The translations under genes were made by a program, and so were the position numbers. Shown here in pieces: positions 1-8,600 of a DNA stretch of 64,000 bases; within the stretch, counting starts at the first letter, position 1; each line of letters begins with the position of its first letter. The stretch is taken from positions 434,001-498,000 of the forward strand of contig NZ_SOBN01000001.1 of the NCBI RefSeq assembly GCF_004365705.1, written 5' to 3'. Below the pieces are notes generated by a model that was not told where the DNA came from, made no database searches, and was given only the letters and a program-made list of their open reading frames with translations. The stretch is from Streptomyces sp. 846.5 (lineage in GTDB: Bacteria; Actinomycetota; Actinomycetes; Streptomycetales; Streptomycetaceae).

Positions 1-319
1 CCGTCGTGAGCGCGACCGCCTTCGCCAGCCCGGTGGTGGACCCGCCGCCGACGCACACGATCGCGTCGACGTCATGGGCGGCGGCCACGGCCCTGGCCCG
101 CTCGGCCACCTCGACCGGTACGTGCATGACCACCTCGTCGTGGCGCACGGCCACCGGCAGTCCGGCCGTGACGGACCCGGCGAGCTCGCGCTCGCCCTTG
201 CCGGCGATGACCATCACCCGCCGGGCGCCGAGGAGTTCGGTCTCCGCGGCGACCGCCTGCGCGGCCTCCCCCGAGCCGAACAGCACCCGCTGGGCCAGTC
301 CCTCGTGCTCGAAGCGCAT
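1..319 (-). CDS. Maleylacetate reductase, N-terminal part (cut by window edge)
   Basis: Reads 106 codons from an ATG at 319 down to the left edge with no stop, so the gene continues outside the window. The family reduces maleylacetate to 3-oxoadipate with NAD(P)H, the last committed step of chlorocatechol, hydroxyquinol and resorcinol breakdown. Visible support: N-terminal MRFEHEGLAQRVLFGSG, a mid-domain LGARRVMVIAG strand and the diagnostic GGGSTTGLAKA near residue 95, which marks this branch of the iron-alcohol-dehydrogenase superfamily. The ATG lies 3 bp after the stop of the upstream phenol hydroxylase, so the two are almost certainly one operon and probably translationally coupled. Confidence 0.85.
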   Translation of the reverse strand, partial: MRFEHEGLAQRVLFGSGEAAQAVAAETELLGARRVMVIAGKGERELAGSVTAGLPVAVRHDEVVMHVPVEVAERARAVAAAHDVDAIVCVGGGSTTGLAKAVALTT

Positions 320-322
320 CCC

Positions 323-2119
323 TCAGACCCCGTTCCGGCCCAGCACGGACGCCAGCGCGTCGTGCAGTGCCCGCGCCGGGTCGGCCGGCAAGGAGCCGCT
401 CCGCCAGGCGATGTGCTTGTCAGGTCGGACCAGCAGGGCTCCCGCCTCCTCCACCTCGCGCACCTTGGCCCAGTCGTAGTAGAGGTCGGTGACCTCGCGG
501 CCCGGGCCGATGACGACCGTCGACAACGGTACGCCGAGTTCCTGTGCCACCTTGTCGGCCGCCGCCGCCCAGGCCTCGCCGGCGATGCCGGTGATCAGGG
601 TGAAGCGGTCGTAGGGCGCCAGGTCCATCATCGCGAACCTGCGCCGGTTGTCGCCCACCCACGCGTGCGGCAGGTGCGAGCCCGGCACGGTCGACGCCTG
701 GTAGTAGAGATCCGGGTCGCGGGTCGGCACGGGTGGCGGGGAGCCGTCGGAGACGATCGCGGACGACCGGTAGAACTGGCCGAGCTCGACGCCGTGGGCG
801 TTGAACTCGTAGTTCTTCAGCTCCATCGCGGCGACCAGAGCGGCGCGCTTGGCTGCGCCCTCGGGGGTGTTGGCCTTGCGCTCCTCGATCTGCTCGACCA
901 TCTCGGCCTCGTTCTTCGCCTCGGTGACGCCCAGCGCCACGAAGATGTCGACGAACTCACGGCTCGACTTGTTGGCCCGCTTGACGATCCGTTCGGCGAC
1001 CGGCGCGCGCTCGGCCGAGTAGGTGTCCAGCAGCGAGGGCGCGGCCTGGCCGCGGAGCACCGCGGCCAGCTTCCAGGCCAGGTTGTACGAGTCCTGGATC
1101 GAGGTGTTGGAGCCCAGGCCGTTGCTCGGCGGATGCCGGTGGATCGCGTCACCGGCGCAGAACACCCGCCCCTGCTGCAGGTGCGTCGCGTACATCTCGT
1201 TGTTGCCCCACAGCGAGGTCCCGGTGATCTCGACCTCCAGCTCCGGCATGCCGAGCAGGTTGCGGACGATCTGCCGCGCGGCGGCCTCGTCGACGGTCGG
1301 CGGCTCGTCGTCGATGTCGTAGCCCCACACGATGAGCCACTCGTTCCACGGTCGCACCATCCGCACCAGCCCGGCCCCGATGCCGCCCACGTTCGAGCCC
1401 GGCTGGACGACCCAGTAGAGCACCGAGGGGCGATGGCCCACGTACGGCGCGATGTCGGCCTTGAAGGTGATGTTCATGGACCCGGCGATGTCCATCCGCC
1501 CCTGGTACGGCAGCCCGATGTCGGCGGCCACCTTGGAGCGGGCGCCGTCGGCGCCGATGAGGTACCGGGCGCGGATCGTGTACTCGCTGCCGGTGAGCCG
1601 GTCCAGCACCCGCACGTCCACGCCGTCGGCGTCCTGGGTGTGCGAGAGGTACTCGGTGGAGAACCTTGCCTGGGTCCCGCGCACCGTCGCGTTCCTGACC
1701 AGGATCGGTTCCAGGTAGGTCTGCGGGATGTCCACGGTCAGGCACGGCGAGGCCAGCTGGTAGTCGGCCTCCCGGGCCGGGCTGGTGCCCCAGGTGCGGA
1801 TCCGGCCGATCTCCTCACCGGCGATCGAGGTGCAGAAGACCGTGTCGCCCACCAGCGCGTGGTCGGTGGCGTCGGCGAGCACCTGGTCCTCGATGCCCAT
1901 GTCCCGGAAGATCTCCATCGCGCGCTGGTTGGTGATGTGCGCGCGTGGGGTGTTCGCCGTCCACCGGTACTTCGTGATCATGATGTTCGGGATCCCGAGC
2001 TCCGCCAGGAACAGCGCCGCGGCGGAACCGGCCGGGCCGGACCCCACGACCAGCACGTCGGTCTCGACCACCCCCACCGGAACCTCGGTCTCGGTCTGGC
2101 CGTCGTCGAACACGGGCAT
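323..2119 (-). CDS. FAD-dependent phenol hydroxylase, TfdB-like (2,4-dichlorophenol 6-monooxygenase family)
   Basis: 598 residues from the ATG at 2119, preceded by GGCGGAAGG. The frame stays open to 2350, but the upstream residues are not family-like. Seen: Rossmann FAD motif VLVVGSGPAGSAAA near residue 22, RYLIGADGARS in the middle, GDAIHRHPPSNGLGSNTSIQD near residue 322, and a thioredoxin-like C-terminal domain typical of class A phenol hydroxylases. The family hydroxylates phenols ortho to the hydroxyl using NADPH and O2. Together with the adjacent maleylacetate reductase this suggests a phenol, chlorophenol or resorcinol route. The exact substrate cannot be told from sequence. A 124-bp promoter region separates it from the AraC gene. 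Confidence 0.85.
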   Translation of the reverse strand: MPVFDDGQTETEVPVGVVETDVLVVGSGPAGSAAALFLAELGIPNIMITKYRWTANTPRAHITNQRAMEIFRDMGIEDQVLADATDHALVGDTVFCTSIAGEEIGRIRTWGTSPAREADYQLASPCLTVDIPQTYLEPILVRNATVRGTQARFSTEYLSHTQDADGVDVRVLDRLTGSEYTIRARYLIGADGARSKVAADIGLPYQGRMDIAGSMNITFKADIAPYVGHRPSVLYWVVQPGSNVGGIGAGLVRMVRPWNEWLIVWGYDIDDEPPTVDEAAARQIVRNLLGMPELEVEITGTSLWGNNEMYATHLQQGRVFCAGDAIHRHPPSNGLGSNTSIQDSYNLAWKLAAVLRGQAAPSLLDTYSAERAPVAERIVKRANKSSREFVDIFVALGVTEAKNEAEMVEQIEERKANTPEGAAKRAALVAAMELKNYEFNAHGVELGQFYRSSAIVSDGSPPPVPTRDPDLYYQASTVPGSHLPHAWVGDNRRRFAMMDLAPYDRFTLITGIAGEAWAAAADKVAQELGVPLSTVVIGPGREVTDLYYDWAKVREVEEAGALLVRPDKHIAWRSGSLPADPARALHDALASVLGRNGV

Positions 2120-2140
2120 CGCTGCGCCGCCTTCCGCCGT

Positions 2141-2160
2141 GACCGGCCGCTCTGCCGGTC
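2141..2160. promoter_or_regulatory. Inverted repeat upstream of phenol hydroxylase
   Basis: GACCGGC, 6-bp spacer, GCCGGTC: perfect 7-bp arms 22 bp upstream of the hydroxylase start. A second short palindrome CCGCCACGGCGG lies at 2180-2191. Either could be the AraC-type regulator's site or a leader hairpin. No functional evidence. Confidence 0.3.
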
Positions 2161-2243
2161 TGTGACTGACACTGTCGTGCCGCCACGGCGGAATGCCGAA
2201 GCCGGAACTCCGTAGTCGGCGAATAACGACAGAACTGGCGTTT

Positions 2244-3230
2244 CTAGTCAGTCTGCACGGCTCGCGCCGCCACCGCCCGGCGTCGCACATCGGTGGCCCG
2301 CTCGCCGAAGCGGGCGCCGAAAGCCCGTGAGAAGTGGTCCGCCGAGACAAAGCCGCAGGCGTGCGCCACCTCGGCGATCGTCATCGACACGGCCCCGGGC
2401 TTGCGCAGCATGGCGCGCGCGGTCGCCAGCCGCCGCTCCAGGACGTACTTGGGCAGCGTGGTGCCCTCCTCGGCGAAGACCCGGGACAGCTGCCGCGTGC
2501 TGATGCCGACGCCCGCGGCCACCTGCGCCGCGCAGAGCCCCGGGTCGGCCAGCCGGCTCCCGATGAAGGCGCGCGCGGCGGCGAGATGCGCCGGCGACAG
2601 CCGGTCGCGGCCGCCGGTGGCCAGCGCCGCCACCAGTTCGAGCACCGTGTGCTCGTCGGCGGCCACCGGATCGACGGCCCGCGCCGCGCGGCCCACCTGG
2701 CGGGCGAGCGCTGCGGCATAGGCGCTCTCGCCCTCGCCGAAGTCGACGACGACCGGACCGGACAGCCGCCCGACACCCGTCACCTCGGCGAACACCTCAC
2801 GGGGAACCTTGACGACCAGCTCCTCCAGCCCGCGCGAGAAACCGCGCACGAACGGCCGATCGGCGTCGCACATCAGCAGCTGGCCCGGACGCACCACCCG
2901 GACGCCGTCCCGGTGGTAGAAGAACGCCTCGCCCGCCAGGCTGAAGTACAGGGCGATCGCCTCGGCCGGCCGCCGCCGGATCACCTCGACGTCCCGCTCC
3001 ACCACATGGGACGTCCCGCGCACCCGGGCCAGCTGGACCCGGTCGAGCTGGACGTTGATCTCGGTGGCCTCGAACGCGGTGGCGTCGATCGTCCGGCAGC
3101 GCAGACCGATCAGCGCCTCGGCGTTGTGGCCCTCCCACAACTCGATACGCCGCTGGTCGGGCAGCCCGACCGTGCTGAACTCGACCGGCCCCGGCCCGGG
3201 CGCCTCGGCGGTGAGGTGCGTCATAGCCAC
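2244..3230 (-). CDS. AraC-family transcriptional regulator
   Basis: 328 residues. The N-terminal two thirds resemble the AraC-binding-like cupin domain (VVRPGQLLMCDADRPFVRGFS near residue 110). The C-terminal about 100 residues are a double HTH of the AraC/XylS type (RQLSRVFAEEGTTLPKYVLERRLA, then TIAEVAHACGFVSADHFSRAFGARFG). Same strand and directly upstream of the phenol hydroxylase, so a role as activator of the aromatic operon is likely by position. MAMT and the next Met two codons later are equally good starts. Confidence 0.85.
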   Translation of the reverse strand: MAMTHLTAEAPGPGPVEFSTVGLPDQRRIELWEGHNAEALIGLRCRTIDATAFEATEINVQLDRVQLARVRGTSHVVERDVEVIRRRPAEAIALYFSLAGEAFFYHRDGVRVVRPGQLLMCDADRPFVRGFSRGLEELVVKVPREVFAEVTGVGRLSGPVVVDFGEGESAYAAALARQVGRAARAVDPVAADEHTVLELVAALATGGRDRLSPAHLAAARAFIGSRLADPGLCAAQVAAGVGISTRQLSRVFAEEGTTLPKYVLERRLATARAMLRKPGAVSMTIAEVAHACGFVSADHFSRAFGARFGERATDVRRRAVAARAVQTD

Positions 3231-3272
3231 ACCGTACCGTCGCTTCGTTCGGTACGGGATTCCCCCGGCCGG

Positions 3273-4304
3273 TCAGTCGGCCGGGTCCAGCGAGCGCGAG
3301 CGCTGCTGGACACCGGGTACGCCGTACGGGTAGTCGGACACGATCGGCGCGCTGGCCTCGTCCAGCTGCGCCGTCTCCTTCTCCGACAGGTGCAGGTCGG
3401 CGGCGGCCAGGTTGTCGTCGAGCTGTTCGAGCGTGCGCGCGCCGAGGATCACCGAGGTGACGGCGGGCCGGTCCGCGACCCAGGCCAGGGCCACCTGCGA
3501 GAGCGACACTCCGCGTCCCTCGGCGACCTGCCGCAGCGTGTCGATGACCTGCCAGGTGCGCTCCTGCGCATTGCGCGGGGCGTAGGCCTCCATGCCGCGC
3601 CGCGGGTCCTCACCCAGCCGGGTCGCACCGGTCGGGCTCTGGTCGCGCCGGTACTTCCCGGTGAGCCAGCCGCCGGCCAGCGGCGACCACGGCAGGATCC
3701 CGATGTTCTCGTTGCGGCAGACGTCCACCAGCTCGAACTCGATGTCCCGGATGAGCAGGTTGTACTGGGGCTGCAGCGTCACGATCGGCGCGCGCCGGTG
3801 GAACTGCGCCAGCAGCGACGCCTTCTGCAGTTGCCAGCCGAGGAAGTTGCTGACGCCCGCGTACCGGATCTTTCCGGCGCGCACCGCGTCGTCGAAGAAG
3901 CCGAGCGTCTCCTCGATCGGGGTCAGCGGATCCCAGGCGTGCGCCTGGTAGAGGTCGACGGACTCGACCCCGAGCCGCCGCAGACTCGCGTCCAGGGCCC
4001 GGGACAGGTGAGTGCGCGTCAGGCCGGCGTCGTTGGGCCGCTCCCCCATCGGGAAGCGTCCCTTCGTCGCGATCACCACCTGGTCCCGCGTCCCCCGCCG
4101 GGCCGCCAGCCAGCGGCCGATGATCTCCTCCGACACCCCGCGGGAGTACACGTCGGCGGTGTCGATGAAGTTCCCCCCGCGCTCGACGAACCGGTCGAGC
4201 TGAGCGTGGGACACCTCCTCGCTGCTCTCCTTGCCGAACGTCATCGTGCCCAGACACTGCGCGGACACCACCGTGCCGGTGCTGCCCAAAGTGCGGTACT
4301 CCAT
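3273..4304 (-). CDS. Aldo/keto reductase
   Basis: 343 residues from the ATG at 4304, preceded by GAGAGGTGG. The frame extends upstream to 4673 but that part is non-homologous and overlaps a neighbour. NADP(H)-dependent oxidoreductase of the AKR TIM-barrel fold. Seen: MEYRTLGSTGTVVSAQCLGTM opening, GGNFIDTADVYSRGVSEE with catalytic Asp and Tyr, the VVIATKGRFPM lysine strand, HAWDPLTPIEETL with the catalytic His, and VILGARTLEQLDDNLAA at the cofactor phosphate site. Substrate unknown. A paralogue sits at 11445-12464. Confidence 0.85.
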   Translation of the reverse strand: MEYRTLGSTGTVVSAQCLGTMTFGKESSEEVSHAQLDRFVERGGNFIDTADVYSRGVSEEIIGRWLAARRGTRDQVVIATKGRFPMGERPNDAGLTRTHLSRALDASLRRLGVESVDLYQAHAWDPLTPIEETLGFFDDAVRAGKIRYAGVSNFLGWQLQKASLLAQFHRRAPIVTLQPQYNLLIRDIEFELVDVCRNENIGILPWSPLAGGWLTGKYRRDQSPTGATRLGEDPRRGMEAYAPRNAQERTWQVIDTLRQVAEGRGVSLSQVALAWVADRPAVTSVILGARTLEQLDDNLAAADLHLSEKETAQLDEASAPIVSDYPYGVPGVQQRSRSLDPAD

Positions 4305-4357
4305 CGGTCCACCTCTCGTGTCAGGATCCGATGTCGAGTCTGCCGGTCCAGAATTAA

Positions 4358-4370
4358 GCTGTCCAACAGC
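4358..4370. promoter_or_regulatory. Palindrome upstream of aldo/keto reductase
   Basis: GCTGT-CCA-ACAGC, perfect 5-bp arms, 54 bp upstream of the reductase start inside an unusually AT-rich patch (4350-4400) for this genome. Plausible operator or promoter element; binding protein unknown. Confidence 0.3.
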
Positions 4371-4425
4371 AAAATCTGATGACTTTGAGCAGTAGAAGTG
4401 ATGAACTGTGCGCCACCGGCGCCTC

Positions 4426-5292
4426 CTACCGGGCGCCGACCTCGTCGCGCCAGCTGTGGGCCGGGCGGTAGCCCAGGACCCGCCGGGCCTTGTCGATGGA
4501 GAGCAGCGTCTCGTGCGGGCCGACCTCGCGCCGCAGCGGGACGTCCGGGTAGACGGCCTTGAGCAGTTCGTCGTTGGGCCGCGACATGACCGTGTCGGGG
4601 CTGGCGATGATGAAGACGTCGGCCCCGGCGGCCTGGTGGTCCAGGGCCAGGCGCACGGCCTGGGCCCCGTCACGGGCGTCGATGTAGCCCCACAGGTTCC
4701 AGCTGCGCAGGGCCGGATCGGCGTCGTAGGAGGGGAACTCGGCGTAGTCCGCGACGTCCATCACATTGGAGAAGCGCAGCCCGACCATCTTCAGTTCCGG
4801 GTCCCAGCGGCAGAACTGAGCGGCCATCTGCTCCTCCAGGTGCTTGCCCAGGGAGTAGGTGCTCTCCGGGCTCGGCGGGTACTCCTCGTCGGCCGGCACA
4901 TACGGCGGCGGGGTGTCGAAGGGCAGGCCGAGCACGGTCTCGCTGGAGGCCCAGACGATATTGCGGATCCCGGCGACCCGCGCGGCGGCGAACACGTTGT
5001 ACGAGGCCGGCACGTTGTTGGCGAAGGTCGCCGCGTTGGGACGAAGCCCGGGCGCGGGGATGGCAGCGAGGTGCACCACCGCGTCCACCCGCGGGTAGCG
5101 GTCGTCGACCCCGGTGAGAGCGCCCACGACCTGTCCGAAGTCGGTGAGATCGACCTTGACGAAGGGACAGATCTGCTCAGCCGGCGCAGCCGTGTCGACA
5201 TTGACGACCTGTCGGCCGTGTGCGGTCAGGTCCGCGATCACGGCTCGGCCGAGCTTCCCACTGCCCCCGGTGACGACGACGCGTCCACTCAT
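4426..5292 (-). CDS. NAD-dependent epimerase/dehydratase (extended SDR)
   Basis: 288 residues from the ATG at 5292 with AAGGAG 7 nt upstream. The open frame running to 6282 is spurious in its upstream half. Seen: N-terminal VVVTGGSGKLGRAV nucleotide-binding glycine motif, VDAVVHLAAIPAPG, and active-site Ser/Tyr-Lys context ASSETVLG followed by STYSLGKHLEEQ (YxxxK). Length and motifs fit NAD-sugar epimerase-like or related short extended SDRs. The substrate is not evident and no sugar biosynthesis genes are adjacent. Confidence 0.85.
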   Translation of the reverse strand: MSGRVVVTGGSGKLGRAVIADLTAHGRQVVNVDTAAPAEQICPFVKVDLTDFGQVVGALTGVDDRYPRVDAVVHLAAIPAPGLRPNAATFANNVPASYNVFAAARVAGIRNIVWASSETVLGLPFDTPPPYVPADEEYPPSPESTYSLGKHLEEQMAAQFCRWDPELKMVGLRFSNVMDVADYAEFPSYDADPALRSWNLWGYIDARDGAQAVRLALDHQAAGADVFIIASPDTVMSRPNDELLKAVYPDVPLRREVGPHETLLSIDKARRVLGYRPAHSWRDEVGAR

Positions 5293-5357
5293 GCGCTGCT
5301 CCTTCATCCGTTCCACCCGTTCCATCCGGTCGGTGCCGCTCCGATTGTCGCGCGTCG

Positions 5358-5933
5358 TCAGCTCCGGACCAGGACGGTCGCCAGGTCGGACAGGGCGGCG
5401 TTGGTCCCGGCCAGGTCGAAGGCGGCCGGGTCGAACTCGGTGGCGGTGTCGAAGCCGAGCCACTCCAGGCGTTCGTCGTGGTCCTCGTGCCGGGGGTCGC
5501 CGAGGATCGCGATGAGTTCCTGGTAGCCCCCGATGCCGCCGCAGTCCTCGGGCGGGCCGGCCCGGCGGCCGGTGAGACAGCGGGGGTAGGCGGTCCCCGG
5601 CTCGGCCGGGGAGATGGACTCGACCAGCAGGTCGTGCTCCCAGTTGTCGCCGAAGTCGTAGGTGTAGCGCAGCTTCGCGCCGACCCGCGGGGCCACCTGG
5701 TCGAGGCGCTGGGCGGCGGCGCTGCGGATGTCGAGGTCGCGGTCCGCGACGCCGAAACGGCCCTGCGGGGTTTCGAAGTCCCACAGGTGGTAGTCCTGCC
5801 AGCCGAACGCCCGCTGAATCACCTGGTGCAGCTGAGCCAGCGTGCCCCGCGAGGGCACCTCCAGGCGGCGCCAGATCGGCGGGCTGGAATCCCGCAGCGT
5901 GACCTTGACGGTATGGACGGAGTCTCCCCGCAT
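5358..5933 (-). CDS. Plasmid pRiA4b ORF-3-like protein
   Basis: 191 residues with the ATG at 5933, chosen because GAAGGA sits about 8 nt upstream; the ATG at 5942 would place it directly on the start codon. Recognised by VKVTLRDSSPPIWRRLEVP, HQVIQRAFGWQDYHLWDF, LRYTYDFGDNWEHDLLVE and CGGIGGYQELI, the conserved blocks of the pRiA4b ORF-3 (IS1096 TnpR-like passenger) family. Biochemical function of the family is not established. No transposase is nearby, so this is a chromosomal stand-alone copy. Confidence 0.8.
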   Translation of the reverse strand: MRGDSVHTVKVTLRDSSPPIWRRLEVPSRGTLAQLHQVIQRAFGWQDYHLWDFETPQGRFGVADRDLDIRSAAAQRLDQVAPRVGAKLRYTYDFGDNWEHDLLVESISPAEPGTAYPRCLTGRRAGPPEDCGGIGGYQELIAILGDPRHEDHDERLEWLGFDTATEFDPAAFDLAGTNAALSDLATVLVRS

Positions 5934-5960
5934 GCACGTCATCCTTCGTCGAGTCCACGA

Positions 5961-5983
5961 TCGGATCCCGTAACTGGATCCGA
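5961..5983. promoter_or_regulatory. Inverted repeat in divergent promoter region
   Basis: TCGGATCC, 7-bp spacer, GGATCCGA: perfect 8-bp arms in the 71-bp gap between the pRiA4b-like gene and the secreted protein gene. Operator-like placement for either gene; regulator unknown. Confidence 0.35.
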
Positions 5984-6001
5984 CCGCATCGCGTTGAGTA
6001 G

Positions 6002-6445
<444 letters not shown>

Positions 6446-6457
6446 ACCAGCGGAACG

Positions 6458-6485
6458 CCCCGGGGAGCCTATCGGCTCCCCGGGG
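6458..6485 (+). terminator. Intrinsic terminator-type hairpin
   Basis: CCCCGGGGAGCC, TATC loop, GGCTCCCCGGGG: perfect 12-bp stem 12 bp after the secreted-protein stop. No T-run follows, which is usual for Streptomyces terminators. Confidence 0.8.
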
Positions 6486-6542
6486 ACGCGGCTGCGGCGC
6501 AACCGGTCAGGAATGGAGAAGCACCCGTTCCGGGGCCGCAAC

Positions 6543-6548
6543 TAGCGT
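6543..6548 (+). promoter_or_regulatory. -10 element of probable leaderless transcript (VOC gene)
   Basis: TAGCGT ends 7 nt before the ATG at 6556 and no Shine-Dalgarno is visible, the arrangement expected for leaderless mRNA in actinomycetes. It also argues for the ATG over the upstream in-frame GTG at 6547. Confidence 0.45.
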
Positions 6549-6555
6549 GAATCCC

Positions 6556-7170
6556 ATGAACTCCATCGAATCAGTCACCCTCGACGTGGCCGACCCCAAG
6601 GCCGCCGACCACTTCTACCACGAGGCCTTCGGTCTGGGCTCCCGGGTACTCCTGCGGGCCTCGGAGGCACCGACGACCGGCTTCCGCGGGTTCACGATGT
6701 CGCTCATCGTGTCCCAGCCGTCCACCGTCAACACCCTCATCGGCGCGGCCCTCGACGCCGGCGCCACGACGCTGAAGGCTCCCGCGAAGTCCCTCTGGGG
6801 CTACGGCGGCGTCGTGCAGGCGCCGGACGGCACCATCTGGAAGGTCGCGACCTCAGCGAAGAAGGACAAGGGCCCGGCCACCCGGGAGATCGACGAGATC
6901 GCCCTCCTGCTGGGAGTCGAGGACATGGCCGCGAGCAAGCGGTTCTACGTCGACCGCGGCCTCACCGTGGCGAAGAGCTTCGGCAGCAAGTACGTCGAGT
7001 TCGCCACGCCCTCCAGCCCCGTCAAGCTGGCGCTGTACGGGCGCAAGGCGCTGGCCAAGGACGTCGGCGTCGCCCCGGACGGCAGCGGATCGCACCGGGT
7101 CGCGATCGGCGTCGACTCCGAGCCGTTCACCGACCCGGACGGGTTCGCCTGGGAGGTCGCCTCGAAGTGA
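6556..7170 (+). CDS. VOC (glyoxalase/dioxygenase-like) domain protein
   Basis: 204 residues with two tandem VOC modules. The first spans residues about 1-95 (SIESVTLDVADPKAADHFYHEAFGL to APDGTIWKVATS), the second about 108-200 (IDEIALLLGVEDMAASKRFYVDRGL to DPDGFAWEVASK). Both end in the DPDG/APDG-type hairpin typical of the fold. Metal ligands are not clearly conserved, so a binding or unknown enzymatic role is as likely as lyase activity. Probably leaderless. It converges on the TetR gene across a shared hairpin. Confidence 0.8.
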   Translation: MNSIESVTLDVADPKAADHFYHEAFGLGSRVLLRASEAPTTGFRGFTMSLIVSQPSTVNTLIGAALDAGATTLKAPAKSLWGYGGVVQAPDGTIWKVATSAKKDKGPATREIDEIALLLGVEDMAASKRFYVDRGLTVAKSFGSKYVEFATPSSPVKLALYGRKALAKDVGVAPDGSGSHRVAIGVDSEPFTDPDGFAWEVASK

Positions 7171-7183
7171 ACCGGGGGAACCA

Positions 7184-7211
7184 GGGGCGCCGGCCATCTG
7201 GCCGGCGCCCC
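7184..7211. terminator. Bidirectional terminator hairpin
   Basis: GGGGCGCCGGCC, ATCT loop, GGCCGGCGCCCC: perfect 12-bp stem between the converging VOC and TetR genes. Confidence 0.8.
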
Positions 7212-7221
7212 ACGGCCTGCC

Positions 7222-7863
7222 CTACCCAACGAATCCGTCGAGCTGAGCGTGGAGCATGGACTTGAGCGCGTCGAGCAGCTCGTCCGCGCCGTCGGGTTCA
7301 CCCCGGAACGCCTCCTGGATCACGGCGTCGGCGGAGAGGAACGCGACGTAGCAAGCCGTCGCGGCAGCCGGGCTGTCGGGGAGCAGCCGCCGTGCGACGA
7401 GGAACCGGTGCACCCCGGCCGCCATGTCGCGTTTGTGGCGGCGGTCGGCCTCACTGGTCCACTCGGTGAGGTGGCGGCCGAACCACAGGGCCCGGAATCC
7501 GGGCTCGGAGCGGTAGTGCTGGGCGAAGGCGTCCACCAGCACGTCCACCGGGTCGGACGGGTCCTCGGGCCGCGCCGTGGCCACGAACGAGTCCATCAGC
7601 GCCTCCAGCCGACCGAGGTGCTGGTCGGCCAGGGCCTCGACGATCGCGTCCCGGTCCGGCAGGTACTGGTAGAGCGCGCCGACCGAGACACCGGCCTCGG
7701 CGGCGACCCGGGTGATGGTCAGCGCGTTGATGCCCTCTTCCGCGAGCAGCCGGTCGGCCGCCACCAGCGCCCGGGCCACCTTGTCCTTGGCCCGTGCCTG
7801 GCGCGGGGTCCGACGCAACCGCGGTGCGGTGGAGTCGGCCTCGATCGGTTCCAGCTCGACCAT
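7222..7863 (-). CDS. TetR-family regulator of the aldolase/kinase/oxidase operon
   Basis: 213 residues. N-terminal TetR HTH at about 28-72 (ARALVAADRLLAEEGINALTITRVAAEAGVSVGALYQYLPDRDAIVEALA, read in parts) and an all-helical ligand domain behind it. Diverges from the aldolase operon with only 53 bp between start codons. That gap holds an imperfect palindrome over the operon promoter, so local repression of both genes is the simple model. The ligand is unknown and is probably a metabolite of the operon's pathway. Confidence 0.85.
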   Translation of the reverse strand: MVELEPIEADSTAPRLRRTPRQARAKDKVARALVAADRLLAEEGINALTITRVAAEAGVSVGALYQYLPDRDAIVEALADQHLGRLEALMDSFVATARPEDPSDPVDVLVDAFAQHYRSEPGFRALWFGRHLTEWTSEADRRHKRDMAAGVHRFLVARRLLPDSPAAATACYVAFLSADAVIQEAFRGEPDGADELLDALKSMLHAQLDGFVG

Positions 7864-7873
7864 GTGCCCCTCA

Positions 7874-7893
7874 AATCAAACGTGACTTTGGTT
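7874..7893. promoter_or_regulatory. Probable TetR operator
   Basis: AATCAAA, 6-bp spacer, TTTGGTT: 6 of 7 arm positions match. It lies between the divergent TetR and aldolase starts, over the expected -35 region of the aldolase promoter. Confidence 0.5.
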
Positions 7894-7904
7894 CAGGTTT
7901 AGGA

Positions 7905-7910
7905 TAGCTT
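7905..7910 (+). promoter_or_regulatory. -10 element, probable leaderless aldolase operon
   Basis: TAGCTT followed by 6 nt and the ATG at 7917; no ribosome binding site precedes the start. An alternative -10, TAGGAT, at 7900-7905 would give a 5-nt leader. Confidence 0.4.
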
Positions 7911-7916
7911 CTCGCC

Positions 7917-8600
7917 ATGGTAGAGGCGAATCACCTCCGGGAGGAGCGGCGTGCCGTCGCCGCGACCTGCCGTGAACTGGCCGCGCGCGGGTTGCTGATC
8001 GGCACCGCCGGCAATGTCAGCGTGCGAGCGGGCGACCAGGTCGCGGTGACCGCGACCGGTCTCGTGCTCGGCGAGGCCACCCCGGACCAGGTGACCGTGG
8101 TCGGACCGGACGGCCGTCCGGTCGCCGGGGGCCTGGGCCTGGAGCCCACCTCCGAGCTCGAACTGCACCTGGGGATCTACCGGCGGTACGGGGCGGGCGC
8201 GGTGGTGCACACGCACGCTCCGCTGGCCACGTCGCTGTCCCTGGTCCTCGACGAACTGCCGTGCGTGCACTACCAGCAGCTGCTGCTCGGCGGCTCGGTA
8301 CGGGTCGCACCGTTCGCCGTGTTCGGCAGCGGGGAGCTGGCAGAGCACGTGCTCACCGCGCTGGACGGCAGGCAGGCCGCGCTGATGGCCAATCACGGCG
8401 CCGTCGTCCACGGCCCGACACTGGCCGCGGCGGTGGAGAACGCGCTGCTGCTGGAGTGGGTCTGCGGCGTCTACCTGCGTGCCGCCGGGATCGGCACACC
8501 ACGGGCCCTGGACGAGGGCCAGCAGGCAGCAGTCGTCGCCGCGGCTCTGCGCCGCGGCTACGGGACCACCCACCCGATGGAAGAGGAGAGCTCCCCATGA
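7917..8600 (+). CDS. Class II aldolase (L-fuculose-1-phosphate aldolase family)
   Basis: 227 residues. Zinc-dependent aldolase/epimerase fold: GTAGNVSVR phosphate loop near residue 30, SELELH with the catalytic-type Glu at about 80, VVHTHAP with zinc ligands H98 and H100, and ANHGAVVHG with third ligand H160. Family members split a ketose or deoxyketose 1-phosphate into DHAP and an aldehyde. First gene of a tight operon: its stop overlaps the kinase ATG by 4 nt (ATGA). The sugar is not known. The kinase partner suggests that the aldolase substrate is made in situ. Confidence 0.85.
   Translation: MVEANHLREERRAVAATCRELAARGLLIGTAGNVSVRAGDQVAVTATGLVLGEATPDQVTVVGPDGRPVAGGLGLEPTSELELHLGIYRRYGAGAVVHTHAPLATSLSLVLDELPCVHYQQLLLGGSVRVAPFAVFGSGELAEHVLTALDGRQAALMANHGAVVHGPTLAAAVENALLLEWVCGVYLRAAGIGTPRALDEGQQAAVVAAALRRGYGTTHPMEEESSP

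Noticed and set aside
74-2215. Plus-strand open frame of 713 codons
   Set aside because: Shadow of the phenol hydroxylase and maleylacetate reductase on the minus strand; composition is Gly/Arg/Val repetitive without domains.
5358-5933. Insertion sequence remnant (IS1096-like)
   Set aside because: pRiA4b ORF-3 family proteins occur as isolated chromosomal genes. No transposase, terminal inverted repeats or target duplication were seen nearby.
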